From positions 4,588,001-4,652,000 of the forward strand of contig NZ_CP095050.1 of NCBI RefSeq assembly GCF_022921075.1: DNA of 64,000 nucleotides. The letters run 5' to 3'. Each line of letters opens with the position of its first letter. The first letter of the stretch is position 1. A model generated the notes under the pieces. That model ran no database searches. It had not been told where the DNA came from and saw only the letters and a program-made list of their open reading frames with translations. Both the position numbers and the translations under genes were made by a program. Shown piece by piece: positions 25,796-35,386 of this stretch. Source of the stretch: Hymenobacter sp. 5317J-9. Lineage in GTDB: Bacteria; Bacteroidota; Bacteroidia; Cytophagales; Hymenobacteraceae.

Positions 25796-27778
25796 ATGTC
25801 AGGCTTTTATTTACGCAGTATCGTGGGCGTGCTGTTGTGGCTGCTGAGCACGCTGCCAGCCGCGGCCACCCATCTGGTGGGCGGCGAGTTGAGCTACAAG
25901 TTTCTGGACGCGAACGGCTCCCGGGAAACTCCTTACCGCTACCAGATTACCGCCCGCATCTACCTGAATGCGGCTACTTCGAACCTCGGCGCTACCAGTA
26001 CCATTTTGGTAAGCTCGCGCGCTGCGGGCATGCCGGTGCTCACGCAGCAGGCCGTGGGCTACACCAGCATGACGAGCATCACGCCGCCCGCGGTGCCGGG
26101 CTGCCCCGTGCAGGTACCCGAAGTAGTACTGGGCATTTATACCCTCGTCGTGGAGCTGCCGCTGGTGAGCGAGGGCTACCAGGCCTCATACAATGCCACG
26201 GCCCGAAACGCCGGCATCACCAACGTGCAGAACCCCACGCAGCAGTCTATGTTGCTCTCGGTGGACATGACGCCACCATCCATTCCCAACACCTCCCCCG
26301 TTTTCTCCACCACGGCCCTCAACGTTATCTGCGTGGGCGATACCAGCGCCCTGCTCAACAACGCCTACGACGCCGACGGCGACCGGCTGAGCTACGCCTT
26401 TGTGGCACCCAATAGCAACGGCTTGGGCGCTTCGGTTACGTACGCGCCGGGCTACGGCGTGGCCCAGCCATTTGGCAGCAACGGCTACGTGGCGCTGGAT
26501 GCCCGCACCGGGCTGGCGCGCTACCTGAGCCAGCGCCAGGGCGTTTTCCTGCTGGCCATCGACGTGTCGGAGTACCGCGTGGTGAATGGCCGGGAAATAT
26601 TGCTGAGCACGGTGCGGCGCGACATTCAGATTGCCGCCCGCGTTTGCTCGGTGGCGCCCAACCAAGCTCCAGCGTTCAGTGCCGCCAGCCTGGCCCAGCA
26701 GGATTTCACCGTGCGCGAGGGCCAGCGCCTCGACTTCACCATCACCGCCACCGACCCCGACCTGCAGCCCCTCGTGATGACGGTGCGCAGCGTGCTGCTG
26801 GACGGCGCCGGCCCCATCGATGCCACCGTAAACGGCCAGGCCGGGGCCGGCGTGCCGGGCAGCATCAACAGCGCCGTGGATGTCACGGGCATTGGCACCG
26901 TGACGGCGGCGTTCCACCTCACGGCCGGCTGCGGGCAGGCCCGCCCCGCGCCCTACGATGTGCTGGTCACGGTTTCGGACCAGGTGTGCGGCAGCAAAAG
27001 CATCGCCGGCGTGTTCCGCATCGCCGTGGTGGGCGATGCCCCGCTGACCCGCGTGCGCGGCGACTCGGTGCGCTGCGTGCAGAGCACCGGCACGTACACC
27101 GCCTTTGGGCCGGCGTTTGGCCAGTACCGCTGGACGGTGCGCGGCGGCGAGATTGTGGGCCCCGCGACCGGCCGCACGGTGCAGGTGAACTGGACTGCGA
27201 GCGGCCCGGGCACCGTGGCGGCCCAGGGCATTGCCCCGGGCGGCTGCCCCACGGTGGCAGCCACGCAGGCCGTTACGGTAGTGCCCGGCCCGCTCATAAA
27301 GGGTCCGAACGTGTATTGCCGGGCCGACAATACCGGCCTGCGCTATACCGTAGACGGCCCGGTCGTGGCCTACCAATGGAGCATCGACGAAGGCACCATC
27401 GTGAGCGGGCAAGGCACCAACAGCGTGGTGGTGGACGTGGTGAAAGGCGCTAGCACGACCCTGCGGGTGGAAGCCCCGAACTCGGCCCTGTGCCCAATCG
27501 GTGCGCTGCGCATCAGCCCCGACAGCCGGTGCCTGTCCTTCTACAACGTCATCACCCCCAACGGCGACCGGCAGAACGACCGGTTTGTGATTGAGAACAT
27601 CGAACAGTACCCCAACGCCACGCTCACCATCTTCAACCGCTGGGGCCGCCAGATTTACCAGTCAACGAACTACCGCAATACCTACGACGGCGAAAACAAT
27701 GTACCCGGCGTGTATTACTACTTCTGCCAACTGCCCGATGGTACCCGCTACAAGGGCTGGTTTGAGCTGGTGCGATGA
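25796..27778 (+). CDS. Secreted protein with gliding-motility (T9SS type B) C-terminal domain
   Basis: A 660-residue protein. ATG at 25796 gives a signal peptide (MSGFYLRSIVGVLLWLLSTL to AAATHLVGG); a GTG at 25754 is possible but less likely. The middle holds cadherin/Ig-like strands (FSAASLAQQDFTVREGQ, DFTITATDPDLQPL) and two PKD-like modules with cysteine pairs. The last 85 residues, beginning YNVITPNGDRQNDRF and containing TIFNRWGRQIYQS and YYYFCQLPDGTRYKGWFELV, are the gliding-motility-associated domain (CHU_C) that targets cargo to the type IX system. The mature protein should be surface-exposed, possibly adhesive; its ligand is unknown. Confidence 0.92.
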   Translation: MSGFYLRSIVGVLLWLLSTLPAAATHLVGGELSYKFLDANGSRETPYRYQITARIYLNAATSNLGATSTILVSSRAAGMPVLTQQAVGYTSMTSITPPAVPGCPVQVPEVVLGIYTLVVELPLVSEGYQASYNATARNAGITNVQNPTQQSMLLSVDMTPPSIPNTSPVFSTTALNVICVGDTSALLNNAYDADGDRLSYAFVAPNSNGLGASVTYAPGYGVAQPFGSNGYVALDARTGLARYLSQRQGVFLLAIDVSEYRVVNGREILLSTVRRDIQIAARVCSVAPNQAPAFSAASLAQQDFTVREGQRLDFTITATDPDLQPLVMTVRSVLLDGAGPIDATVNGQAGAGVPGSINSAVDVTGIGTVTAAFHLTAGCGQARPAPYDVLVTVSDQVCGSKSIAGVFRIAVVGDAPLTRVRGDSVRCVQSTGTYTAFGPAFGQYRWTVRGGEIVGPATGRTVQVNWTASGPGTVAAQGIAPGGCPTVAATQAVTVVPGPLIKGPNVYCRADNTGLRYTVDGPVVAYQWSIDEGTIVSGQGTNSVVVDVVKGASTTLRVEAPNSALCPIGALRISPDSRCLSFYNVITPNGDRQNDRFVIENIEQYPNATLTIFNRWGRQIYQSTNYRNTYDGENNVPGVYYYFCQLPDGTRYKGWFELVR

Positions 27779-27823
27779 GCTGCCACGGCGCGATATTGCT
27801 TCTAATTTAACTGCTGCATTGCC

Positions 27824-28741
27824 ATGCTCGACCTTGTGATTGATGCCCGCCCGGCCGCTCTGGCGCCGGGGTTCGACGTGAAGCGCATTCTCCCCTACCG
27901 GCTGCGGCGCATGCTGGGCCCGTTCATTTTCATGGACCACGCCGGGCCGGTGGACGTGGCGCCCACGCAAATGGCCAACCTCGACGTGCTGCCCCACCCG
28001 CACATCGGCCTGAGCACGGTGAGCTACCTGTTTGGCGGGCAGGTCACGCACCGCGACAGCCTGGGCGTGCAGCAAATTATTCGGCCCGGCGAGGTGAACT
28101 GGATGACGGCCGGCTCCGGCATTGCCCACTCCGAGCGGTTTGAGGACCCGGCCGCGCTGGCCGGCGGCGCCCTCGAAATGATACAAACCTGGGTGGCCCT
28201 GCCCGAAGCCGACGAAGAGCAAGCCCCCACCTTCGCCAACTACCAGCCCCAGGAGCTGCCCATCTTCACCGACACCGGCGTGTGGATGCGCCTGATTGCG
28301 GGCGACGCCTTCGGGCTGAAAAACGACGTCAAAACGCATTCGCCGCTGTTTTACCTGCATGTGGTGCTGCAGGCAGGCGCCCGCTTCGGCCTGCCTCGCG
28401 GCTACCCCGAGCGCGGCGCCTACGTGGCCAAGGGCAGCGTGGAAGTGGGCGGCCGCACCTACACCGCGGGCCAGCTGCTGGTGTTCACGCCGGGGCAAGA
28501 CCCGGTGCTGGTGGCGCGCGAGCCCAGCACGCTCATGCTGCTGGGCGGCGAGCCCCTGGGCGAGCGGTACATCTGGTGGAATTTCGTGTCGTCGCGCCGC
28601 GAGCGCATCGAGCAGGCCAAGGCCGACTGGCAGGCCGGCCGCATTGCCCTCCCGCCCAACGACAACGCCGAATTTGTGCCGCTGCCGCAGGACAAAAGCC
28701 GACCGGCCGGCTCGTCGCCTGCGCCGCAGGCCTTGTCCTGA
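27824..28741 (+). CDS. Pirin family cupin protein
   Basis: A 305-residue bicupin. The metal ligands of pirins are all present: His58 and His60 in PHPHIGLST, and His102 and Glu104 in GIAHSER. The start MLDLVIDARP lacks a signal peptide, so it is cytoplasmic. Bacterial pirins bind iron; some have quercetinase activity or bind pyruvate dehydrogenase, and the sequence does not show which applies. The gene follows the T9SS cargo gene after 45 bp but has an unrelated role. It converges on the prolyl oligopeptidase gene across a bidirectional terminator. Confidence 0.93.
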   Translation: MLDLVIDARPAALAPGFDVKRILPYRLRRMLGPFIFMDHAGPVDVAPTQMANLDVLPHPHIGLSTVSYLFGGQVTHRDSLGVQQIIRPGEVNWMTAGSGIAHSERFEDPAALAGGALEMIQTWVALPEADEEQAPTFANYQPQELPIFTDTGVWMRLIAGDAFGLKNDVKTHSPLFYLHVVLQAGARFGLPRGYPERGAYVAKGSVEVGGRTYTAGQLLVFTPGQDPVLVAREPSTLMLLGGEPLGERYIWWNFVSSRRERIEQAKADWQAGRIALPPNDNAEFVPLPQDKSRPAGSSPAPQALS

Positions 28742-28759
28742 ACCGCAATTTTTGCCAAT

Positions 28760-28793
28760 AAAAAAGGTCACGCCGTGGGCGTGACCTTTTTTG
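28760..28793. terminator. Bidirectional terminator between pirin and prolyl oligopeptidase
   Basis: AAAAAAGGTCACGCC and GGCGTGACCTTTTTT form a perfect 15-bp stem with a GTG loop, with an A-run before and a T-run after. Confidence 0.92.
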
Positions 28794-28810
28794 CGTTTAG
28801 CCACGGCGGG

Positions 28811-30937
28811 CTAGTTGTTCTGGTAGGGCGTCACGCCCATGTTCTGGAACATGAAGGACCATTTGTCGGTCTGCTCGCCGATGACCTGGGCCGTGGAGCG
28901 GCCCGCGCCGTGGCCGGCTTTGGTTTCGATGCGGATGAGCACCGGGGCCGTTCCTTTCTGGGTTTCCTGCAGGCGCGAGGCAAACTTGAAGGAGTGCGCG
29001 GGCACCACCCGGTCGTCGTGGTCGGCGGTGGTCACCATGGTGGCGGGGTAGCTGGCGGGCTGCAGGGCGTGGTAGGGCGAGTACTTGTAGAGGTACTCAA
29101 ACATCTCCTTGGAATCTTTGGCCGTGCCGTAGTCGTAGGCCCAGCCAGCGCCGGCCGTGAACTCGTTGTAGCGCAACATGTCCATCACGCCCACGGCCGG
29201 GAAGGCCACTTTGGCCAGGTCGGGGCGCTGGGCCATGGTGGCGCCCACCAGCAGGCCGCCGTTGGAGCCGCCCGAGATGGCCAGGTGGTCGGTGTCGGTG
29301 TACTTGTTGGCTTTCAGGTACTCGGCGGCGGCAATGAAGTCGTCGAACACGTTCTGCTTCTGCAGCTTGGTGCCGGCCAGGTGCCACTTCTCGCCGTACT
29401 CGCCGCCGCCCCGGATGTTGGGCACAGCGTAGATGCCGCCGTTCTCCAGCAGCACAATGTTGGAGGTGCTGAACGAAGGCGTCACGCTGCTGTTGAAACC
29501 GCCATAAGCGTAGAGCAGCGTGGGGTTTTTGCCGTTGAGCACGGTGCCTTTTTTGTAGGTGATAATCATGGGCACGCGGGTGCCGTCCTTGGAATTATAA
29601 AACACCTGCTTCGACTCAAACTTGCTGGGGTCGAACTGCACGCCGGCCTTCTTAAACACCGTGGATTTGCCGGTGGCAATGTCGTACTTGAAGATGGTGG
29701 GCGGGTAGATGTAGGACGTGAAGGTGTAGTAGGTTTCCTTCTCGTCTTTCTTGCCGCCAAAGCCGCCGGCCGAGCCGACCGAAGGCAGCGCGATGGTGCG
29801 CTCCTTCTTGCCCGTCATGTCGTACTGCTCGATGAGCGAGGTGGCATCTTTCAGGTAGTTGGCGAAGAGCTTGCCGCCCACCGAGCTCACGTGCAGCACG
29901 TTTTGGGTTTCCGGAATCAGGTTTTTCCAGTTGGCGGGCTTGGGGTTGGCGGCGTCCACGGTCACCACGCGGTTGTTGGGGGCGCCCAGGTCGGTGAAGA
30001 TGTAGAGCTTGCTGCCCACGTTGTCGATGACGTCGACGTTGTTTCTCTCATTGTCGACCACCTGCACAATGGGGCTATTGGGCTTGGTCAGGTCCTGAAT
30101 GTAGAGCTCGTTGCCGGTGGTGGTGTTAGCCCCCGAAATCACCAGATAGCGCTGGTCTTCCGTCACGCTGCCGCCGATGTAGCGACGCGGCGTTTTCTCG
30201 CCGCCGAAAATCAGCTTGTCGGTGCTCTGGGGGGTGCCCAGCTTGTGGTAGTACAGCTTGTGAATCTGGGTTTTGCCGGCCAGCTGGCTGCCGGCCTTGG
30301 GCTTGTCGTAGGAGCTGTAGTAGAAGCCCTCGTTGCCCTTCCAGGCCAGGCCCGAAAACTTCACGTCCTTCAGCGTGTCGCCCACAATGGCCTTGGAGGC
30401 CGTGTTCAGCACGATGACTTTGCGCCAGTCGGAACCGCCTTCCGAAATCTGGTAGGCGGCCAGGCTGCCGTCTTTGGTGAAGTTGAGGCCCGCCAGCGAC
30501 GTGGTGCCGTCTTTCGAGAAGGTGTTGGGGTCGAGAAACACTTCGGGCTTGCCATCGGCGCCCAACTGGCGGTACACCACCGACTGGCTTTGCAGGCCGG
30601 TGTTTTTGGTGAAGTAGGTGTATTTGCCCTCCTTGAAGGGCGCGCCGTACTTCTCGTAGTTCCACAGCGTTTCCAGCCGCTTGCGGATGGATTCGCGGAA
30701 GGGAATCTGGGCCAGGTAGTTCTGCGTCACCTTGTTTTCTTCCTGCACCCAGCTTTTGGTGTCGGGCGCCTGGTCGTTTTCGAGCCAGCGGAAGGGGTCG
30801 GCCACCTTGGTGCCGAAGTAGGTGGTCACGGTGTCCACCTTCTTCGTCTGCGGGTAAGGCAGCGTTTTGATGGGCGCCTGGGCCTGAGCGACGGTGCTCA
30901 GCAGCAGGGCGGCCAGCGCAGCGTAGTTGCTTTTCAT
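28811..30937 (-). CDS. Exported prolyl oligopeptidase (S9A)
   Basis: A 708-residue serine peptidase. Signal peptide MKSNYAALAALLLSTVAQAQ. The N-terminal part (residues about 25-430) is the seven-bladed propeller with VADPFRWLEND and WVQEENKVTQNYL. The C-terminal alpha/beta-hydrolase has the nucleophile in GGSNGG (Ser558), the acid in HDDRVVP (Asp642) and the base in AGHGAG (His676), all at the expected spacing. S9A enzymes cut small peptides after proline; the signal peptide places it in the periplasm or outside, as usual in this phylum. No partner is adjacent on this strand, and its promoter would lie at 30938-31053. Confidence 0.95.
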   Translation of the reverse strand: MKSNYAALAALLLSTVAQAQAPIKTLPYPQTKKVDTVTTYFGTKVADPFRWLENDQAPDTKSWVQEENKVTQNYLAQIPFRESIRKRLETLWNYEKYGAPFKEGKYTYFTKNTGLQSQSVVYRQLGADGKPEVFLDPNTFSKDGTTSLAGLNFTKDGSLAAYQISEGGSDWRKVIVLNTASKAIVGDTLKDVKFSGLAWKGNEGFYYSSYDKPKAGSQLAGKTQIHKLYYHKLGTPQSTDKLIFGGEKTPRRYIGGSVTEDQRYLVISGANTTTGNELYIQDLTKPNSPIVQVVDNERNNVDVIDNVGSKLYIFTDLGAPNNRVVTVDAANPKPANWKNLIPETQNVLHVSSVGGKLFANYLKDATSLIEQYDMTGKKERTIALPSVGSAGGFGGKKDEKETYYTFTSYIYPPTIFKYDIATGKSTVFKKAGVQFDPSKFESKQVFYNSKDGTRVPMIITYKKGTVLNGKNPTLLYAYGGFNSSVTPSFSTSNIVLLENGGIYAVPNIRGGGEYGEKWHLAGTKLQKQNVFDDFIAAAEYLKANKYTDTDHLAISGGSNGGLLVGATMAQRPDLAKVAFPAVGVMDMLRYNEFTAGAGWAYDYGTAKDSKEMFEYLYKYSPYHALQPASYPATMVTTADHDDRVVPAHSFKFASRLQETQKGTAPVLIRIETKAGHGAGRSTAQVIGEQTDKWSFMFQNMGVTPYQNN

Positions 30938-31053
30938 GGAGGGACGTTAGGTAAATAATGCGGGTAAATTAACACATACCGGACGCCGGCGGGGCGGGCG
31001 CATAGTCGGCAGCGGGCGTTACTTTGTTGCTTCATCTGCCTAAATGCTGTCCT

Positions 31054-32220
31054 ATGCGCGTTGGTTTCGTTGTTGCCGGAATGTTGCTGCTGGCCAGCTG
31101 CGACCAAAACACCGCCAGCCGGCAGGAAACGGCCACGCGCCCGCCCCGGCACGCCCCGGCCGATGTTCTACCCGACGCCCCGCTGGCTCCCCCCGATACG
31201 GCCCTCCCCTACCGCCTGCTGCCCGGCTTCGGCGATTCGGTGCAGGCACCGCCACTGGTGCGCATCGGCGCCGAGGATTTTCGGGTGTTGGCCACGGCCC
31301 GCACCGACAGCGCCCGGCCGCTGCGTTACCTGCCCCCGCCCCTGCCCGGCACTGACCCCACCGACTCGACCCAGAACGGCATCGCCAGAGGTTTTGAAGG
31401 CGTTTATACGTTTCGCGTGCTGCGGCCCACCGGCCAGCCCCTGTTCGTGCGCCAGCTGAAAAAGTCCGATTTTAAGGCTCTTTTCAGCGATGCCCTGACG
31501 GTGGAGAGCGAGGTGACGGCGCCTTCGTTTGCGGGCTACCTGCCCGCGTTCAACGCACTGGCGTTCGAAATCAGCTTCTACCCACCCGAAAGCGACGCCG
31601 GCGGGCAAGCCCTGGTGCTGCTCGACGCCGCCACGGGCCGCGTGCGCCACAAAGGCCTGGCCCGCTGGACCGACGGCTGCAACTCGCTCCTGGCACTTTC
31701 GGCCAACGGCCGCACCCTGCTCAGCAGCACCGAGCTGCTGCAAGCCAACGGCCACGTCACGTCGCTCGAAAAGCCCGGTCGCACCATTCTGGGCACATTG
31801 CTCATCAACGACCAAACGGCGCTGGTGGAATACGGCGCCGGCTACGACCGCCGCGGCCAGGACGTGCCCCTGCGCGGCCCCAACGCCACCCTGCTCGACG
31901 CCAGCGGCCGCGTGCTCAAAACCTTCACCCTCGAAAGCATCGAGGCCGGCCTGGGCTCCCAAATACTGGCCCGCTACCTCCCCCAAACGCACGCCTATTA
32001 TCTATTCGACGAAACTCACCGCCAGCTGGCCGTGGTGCCGCGCGACCAGCCCACGCAACTCCAGCTATTGAAGCTGCGCCAGATGGCCCCCTTCCGGGCC
32101 CCACAGCGCCCCACCGAGGTCAAGATTGTTTTTGAGACGGAAACGGGTGCGCACGCGGCTTTCTACCTCGACACGGCGAGCAAGCAGTTCCGGTATACCC
32201 TGCGCAAGCCGGTGTATTGA
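31054..32220 (+). CDS. Lipoprotein of unknown function, possible beta-propeller
   Basis: A 388-residue protein. ATG at 31054 gives a lipoprotein signal (MRVGFVVAGMLLLASCD; lipobox LASC, Cys16). A frame opening at 31024 would put extra residues before it and is rejected. After a Pro-rich linker come repeated strand patterns with motifs TGRVRHKGLARWTDG, LLALSANGRTLLSS and QTHAYYLFDETHRQLAVV that suggest propeller-like blades, as in WD40- or DPP-IV N-terminal-like proteins. The signal is weak and I do not name a family. The gene ends 17 bp before the convergent dehydrogenase gene. Confidence 0.8.
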   Translation: MRVGFVVAGMLLLASCDQNTASRQETATRPPRHAPADVLPDAPLAPPDTALPYRLLPGFGDSVQAPPLVRIGAEDFRVLATARTDSARPLRYLPPPLPGTDPTDSTQNGIARGFEGVYTFRVLRPTGQPLFVRQLKKSDFKALFSDALTVESEVTAPSFAGYLPAFNALAFEISFYPPESDAGGQALVLLDAATGRVRHKGLARWTDGCNSLLALSANGRTLLSSTELLQANGHVTSLEKPGRTILGTLLINDQTALVEYGAGYDRRGQDVPLRGPNATLLDASGRVLKTFTLESIEAGLGSQILARYLPQTHAYYLFDETHRQLAVVPRDQPTQLQLLKLRQMAPFRAPQRPTEVKIVFETETGAHAAFYLDTASKQFRYTLRKPVY

Positions 32221-32236
32221 GCGGCATTTTGCTTCG

Positions 32237-33577
32237 CTACGGTTTGGCGCTTACGCGCCAGATTTTATCGGCTGCGTCATCGGCCACCAGCAGGGAGCCG
32301 TCGGACAGGGTGGTCACGCCCACGGGGCGGCCGTAGGCCTCTTTCGAGTCGCCGCCGGCCAGGAAACCGGTCAGAAAATCTTCGGGCGGGCCGCTGGGCT
32401 TGCCGTTGGCAAAAGGCACGAATACCACTTTGTAGCCCGAGTACTGCGAGCGGTTCCAGGAGCCGTGCTCGCCGATGAAGGCGCCATTGCGGTACTTGGC
32501 CGGGAAGGCGTCCTTGTCATAAAAGGTCAGGCCGAGGGCGGCTACGTGGGCGCCCAGGGGCACATCGGGCACCAGGGATTTTTGCACCAAATCGGGCCGC
32601 TCGTTTTTGCGGCGGGGCTCTTCGTTCTGGCCGTAGTAGGCGTAGGGCCAGCCGTAGAACCCGCCTTCCTTCACGCTGGTGAAATAGTCGGGTACCAACT
32701 CGTCGCCCAACTCGTCGCGCTCGTTCACCACCGTCCAGAGGGCGCCGGTGCCGGGCTGCCACTGCAGGCCGATGGGGTTGCGCAGGCCGCTGGCATACAC
32801 CTTCTCGTCGGTGCCGTCGGGATTGATTTGCAGGATGTTGGCCCGGCGCACTTCTTCGGCGGTGCCGTGCTCCTGCACGTTGCTGCTCGAACCCACGGTC
32901 ACGTAAATCTTGGCGCCGTCGGGGCTGGCCAACAGGTTGCGGGTCCAATGATTGTTGTAACCGCCCTTGGGCAGGCCCAGTATGCGCTGGCCCGAGCCCG
33001 TGATTTTGGTGGCGCCCGGCTGGTAGGGGAAGCGCAGCACGCCGTCGGTGTTGGCCACGTAGAAGCTGTTGCCCAGAATGAGCATGCCGAAGGGCTGGCT
33101 GAGGTCGGCCAGGAAGGTGGTGCGCAGGTCGGGGCGGCCGTCGTGGTTGGTGTCGCGCAGCAGCGTGATGCGGTTGGCGCTGTGGTCGCGCAGGGAGCGG
33201 GATTTGTCCAACTTCAGCTCGGCGGCCACTTTCTTGGTCATCGTGAGCGGAATGGTGCTGGCTTCGGCCACCAGCACGTCGCCGTTGGGGGCCACGTACA
33301 GCCAGCGCGGGCTGTCGAGCTGGCCGGCGTACTCGGCCACGGCAAAGCCGGCGGGCGCGGTGGGCGTGCGGCCGGCGGGCCAGGGCACAATTTCCACGCG
33401 GTGGCTTACCGATTTGGTGGCGTAGGGCGCGGGCAGGCGCACGGCCTGGGCGGCGGGCGTTTGCACGGTTTGGGCCGGCGTGTTGGCCTGGGCGTCCTGC
33501 TTTTCTTCTTTGCTGGGGCCGCCGCAGGCAGCCAGCAGGGCCAGCCCCGCCAGTAGCAGAGGGTGAGTGTTGTGCAT
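32237..33577 (-). CDS. PQQ-dependent sugar (sorbosone) dehydrogenase-like lipoprotein
   Basis: A 446-residue protein with lipobox LLAACG (Cys19) and a low-complexity linker to residue about 45. The rest matches the sorbosone/soluble glucose dehydrogenase propeller: SPRWLYVAPNGDVLVAEA, DTNHDGRPDL, QPFGMLILGNSFYVANTDG, GGYNNHWTRNLLASPDG, SGLRNPIGLQWQPGTG and GEHGSWNRS. Family enzymes use PQQ to oxidise aldoses or sorbosone in the periplasm. The calcium/PQQ ligands cannot be confirmed by eye. Bacteroidota carrying such genes often lack PQQ synthesis and would import the cofactor. Single-gene unit. Confidence 0.88.
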   Translation of the reverse strand: MHNTHPLLLAGLALLAACGGPSKEEKQDAQANTPAQTVQTPAAQAVRLPAPYATKSVSHRVEIVPWPAGRTPTAPAGFAVAEYAGQLDSPRWLYVAPNGDVLVAEASTIPLTMTKKVAAELKLDKSRSLRDHSANRITLLRDTNHDGRPDLRTTFLADLSQPFGMLILGNSFYVANTDGVLRFPYQPGATKITGSGQRILGLPKGGYNNHWTRNLLASPDGAKIYVTVGSSSNVQEHGTAEEVRRANILQINPDGTDEKVYASGLRNPIGLQWQPGTGALWTVVNERDELGDELVPDYFTSVKEGGFYGWPYAYYGQNEEPRRKNERPDLVQKSLVPDVPLGAHVAALGLTFYDKDAFPAKYRNGAFIGEHGSWNRSQYSGYKVVFVPFANGKPSGPPEDFLTGFLAGGDSKEAYGRPVGVTTLSDGSLLVADDAADKIWRVSAKP

Positions 33578-33681
33578 CAGGGGAAGGAGTAAGCAGCGGC
33601 AACCAGGAAATCCCGGCCGCTCGGCAGTGCTTTTTTACTTCGCCTCCGAAAATTGGTTGCCGCGCCCCCGCGCGGGCTGGC

Positions 33682-34083
33682 CTACTCCGCCAGCAGCCCG
33701 CGGCCCCGCAGCCAGTCGAAGATGAGCTGGTCGACGGCCGACACTTCGGCACGGTGGCGGTAGGTAAGCCAGCGCACTTCTTCGATTTCGGCGGCGGGCT
33801 GCAGCGTGCCGGCGTAGCGGGCGTAGTAGCAAGCCATGCGCACCAGCACGTCGGGCGCGTGGCCGTGGGCGGGGGCCTCCCAGGTGCCGGCGTATTCCAG
33901 ACTGGCGGAGTCCAGGTCGACGGTCAGCTCCTCGCGGATTTCGCGCAGCAGTGTTTGCTGGTCGGTTTCGCCGGCTTCGCGCTTGCCGCCGGGGAAATAG
34001 TATCGGTCTTTGCCGCGGCTGCGGGTGCTCAGCACCTGGCCGTCGCGCAGGTGCAACCAGGCTATTTTGTCAATCAGGGGCAT
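33682..34083 (-). CDS. NUDIX hydrolase
   Basis: A 133-residue protein with the Nudix box at residues 33-55: GKREAGETDQQTLLREIREE. It keeps the catalytic Glu51 and Glu52 and Arg47; the late glycine is replaced by Thr54. The short length and absence of extra domains fit small Nudix enzymes that cleave nucleoside diphosphate derivatives. Substrate cannot be predicted from the sequence. It lies 39 bp before the acyltransferase gene end and on the same strand, but the two are not functionally linked by anything I can see. Confidence 0.9.
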   Translation of the reverse strand: MPLIDKIAWLHLRDGQVLSTRSRGKDRYYFPGGKREAGETDQQTLLREIREELTVDLDSASLEYAGTWEAPAHGHAPDVLVRMACYYARYAGTLQPAAEIEEVRWLTYRHRAEVSAVDQLIFDWLRGRGLLAE

Positions 34084-34122
34084 AAAAAGGATGGCAGGAA
34101 TTGCTTGGATTGTTGCCCCACC

Positions 34123-35247
34123 TCAATGGTCCAGTGCGGGTGCGGGTGCCGCCGGACGGCCGAGCGCACGCCGCAGCCAGTGGTTGAGGGGCTCCTCAAT
34201 CAGCCAGTACAGCCCAATGGACAAGCCGTAAAGCGCCAGCACCGTCAGCCCGGTGCTGCCCAGCCGCTGCTGTAGCAACTCTTGCAGCACGCCCATGTGA
34301 ATGAGGTAGAAAGCATAGGAGCTTTTGCCCAGCAGCAGCAGCGGGCGCGAACTCAGCAACCGCCCGAGCCAGGTTTGCTCCTGCACCAGGCCCCACAGCA
34401 GCGGCCCCACGCCCAGCAGCGGCAGCAGCGCGTTGTTGATGAACATGCCCGCCGGCCGCAGCACCCCAAACGCGCCGACCTGCGGGCCGTGCAGCAGGCT
34501 CAGGGCGCCCAGGCACAGCAGCACGCCCGCGCTGCCCGCATACGTCAGCCAGCCCGGTGCCCAGGCGCTGGCGCCCCGCCGCAGCCCCCACGCCAGCCCC
34601 ACGCCCACGAAAAACTCCACCGCCCGGCCCGGGTAGGTGAACTGAAACAGGAAATCGAAAGACCCAAACAAGCCGTGCCACGGGTGCAGCCGGCACAGCA
34701 GCACCAGGCCCACACCCAGCGCCACCAGCGCCAGCGGCAATGCCCACAGCCAACGGGCGTTGCGCCGAACGAGCCAGAACGCCAGCGGCGCCGACAGGTA
34801 GAACATTTCCTCCACCGTGAGCGACCAGCCCTGCCCGATGCCGGTGTACACGTATTGCTCGAACAGCCCCCGCAGGAAGGTGATGTTGAGCAGGTACTCA
34901 ACCAGAAAAAATGGCTTGCCCTGCCAGCGCAGCACCGCAAACGTGAGCGTGGTGAGCAGGAAATACAGCGGATAGATGCGGGCGAAGCGGTTGGCGAAGT
35001 AGCGGCGCAGCTCCACCTGCCGCCCCAGGTAGCGGTAGCCAATGAGGAAACCGCTGAGCACGAAGAAAATCGTGACGCCGATGTGCGTTTCGGCCGCCAG
35101 GCTATGCAGGCGCCAGCCAAACCGCTCCGGCGCAAAAGGATTGAAATGATGCAGCAGCACCAGCCCGGCCGCCACAGCGCGCAGGCCGGTCAGGGCTGGA
35201 AAGTAGTCGCGCCGGGCCTCAGCGGTGCTGTTTTGGGGCATTTGCAT
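34123..35247 (-). CDS. Acyltransferase 3 family membrane protein
   Basis: A 374-residue protein with about ten membrane helices. Start at 35247 (MQMPQNSTAEARRDY); a longer frame through a hairpin element is rejected. It has the family hallmarks: YFPALTGLRAVAAGLVLLHHF (catalytic His in the first helix), IFFVLSGFLIGYRYL, and FANRFARIYPLYFL. These enzymes add acetyl, succinyl or other acyl groups to lipopolysaccharide, peptidoglycan or exopolysaccharide from acyl-CoA on the cytoplasmic side. No fused SGNH domain is present. The region just upstream is the hairpin element at 35272, so its promoter may be in or near that element. Confidence 0.92.
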   Translation of the reverse strand: MQMPQNSTAEARRDYFPALTGLRAVAAGLVLLHHFNPFAPERFGWRLHSLAAETHIGVTIFFVLSGFLIGYRYLGRQVELRRYFANRFARIYPLYFLLTTLTFAVLRWQGKPFFLVEYLLNITFLRGLFEQYVYTGIGQGWSLTVEEMFYLSAPLAFWLVRRNARWLWALPLALVALGVGLVLLCRLHPWHGLFGSFDFLFQFTYPGRAVEFFVGVGLAWGLRRGASAWAPGWLTYAGSAGVLLCLGALSLLHGPQVGAFGVLRPAGMFINNALLPLLGVGPLLWGLVQEQTWLGRLLSSRPLLLLGKSSYAFYLIHMGVLQELLQQRLGSTGLTVLALYGLSIGLYWLIEEPLNHWLRRALGRPAAPAPALDH

Positions 35248-35271
35248 GAGAAGGGAACCTGCACAAAAATA

Positions 35272-35368
35272 GAACGTCATGCTGAGCGCAGCCGAAGCGT
35301 CTCTACCGCACAAGTAACTTATTTACTGCTGCGGTAGAGATGCTTCGGCTGCGCTCAGCATGACGTTC
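35272..35368. repeat. 97-bp hairpin element with 39-bp arms
   Basis: The left arm 35272-35310 and right arm 35330-35368 are inverted copies with one mismatch, separated by 19 bp. The core GTCATGCTGAGCGCAGCCGA matches, apart from two differences, the core of the element at 49303-49404. It is noncoding, between the S9 peptidase stop and the acyltransferase start. Confidence 0.9.
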
Positions 35369-35386
35369 CTTCGTCAACGCAATAAT

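Noticed and set aside
28775..30958. 727-codon plus-strand frame
   Set aside because: Antisense shadow of the prolyl oligopeptidase gene, whose catalytic triad is intact on the other strand.
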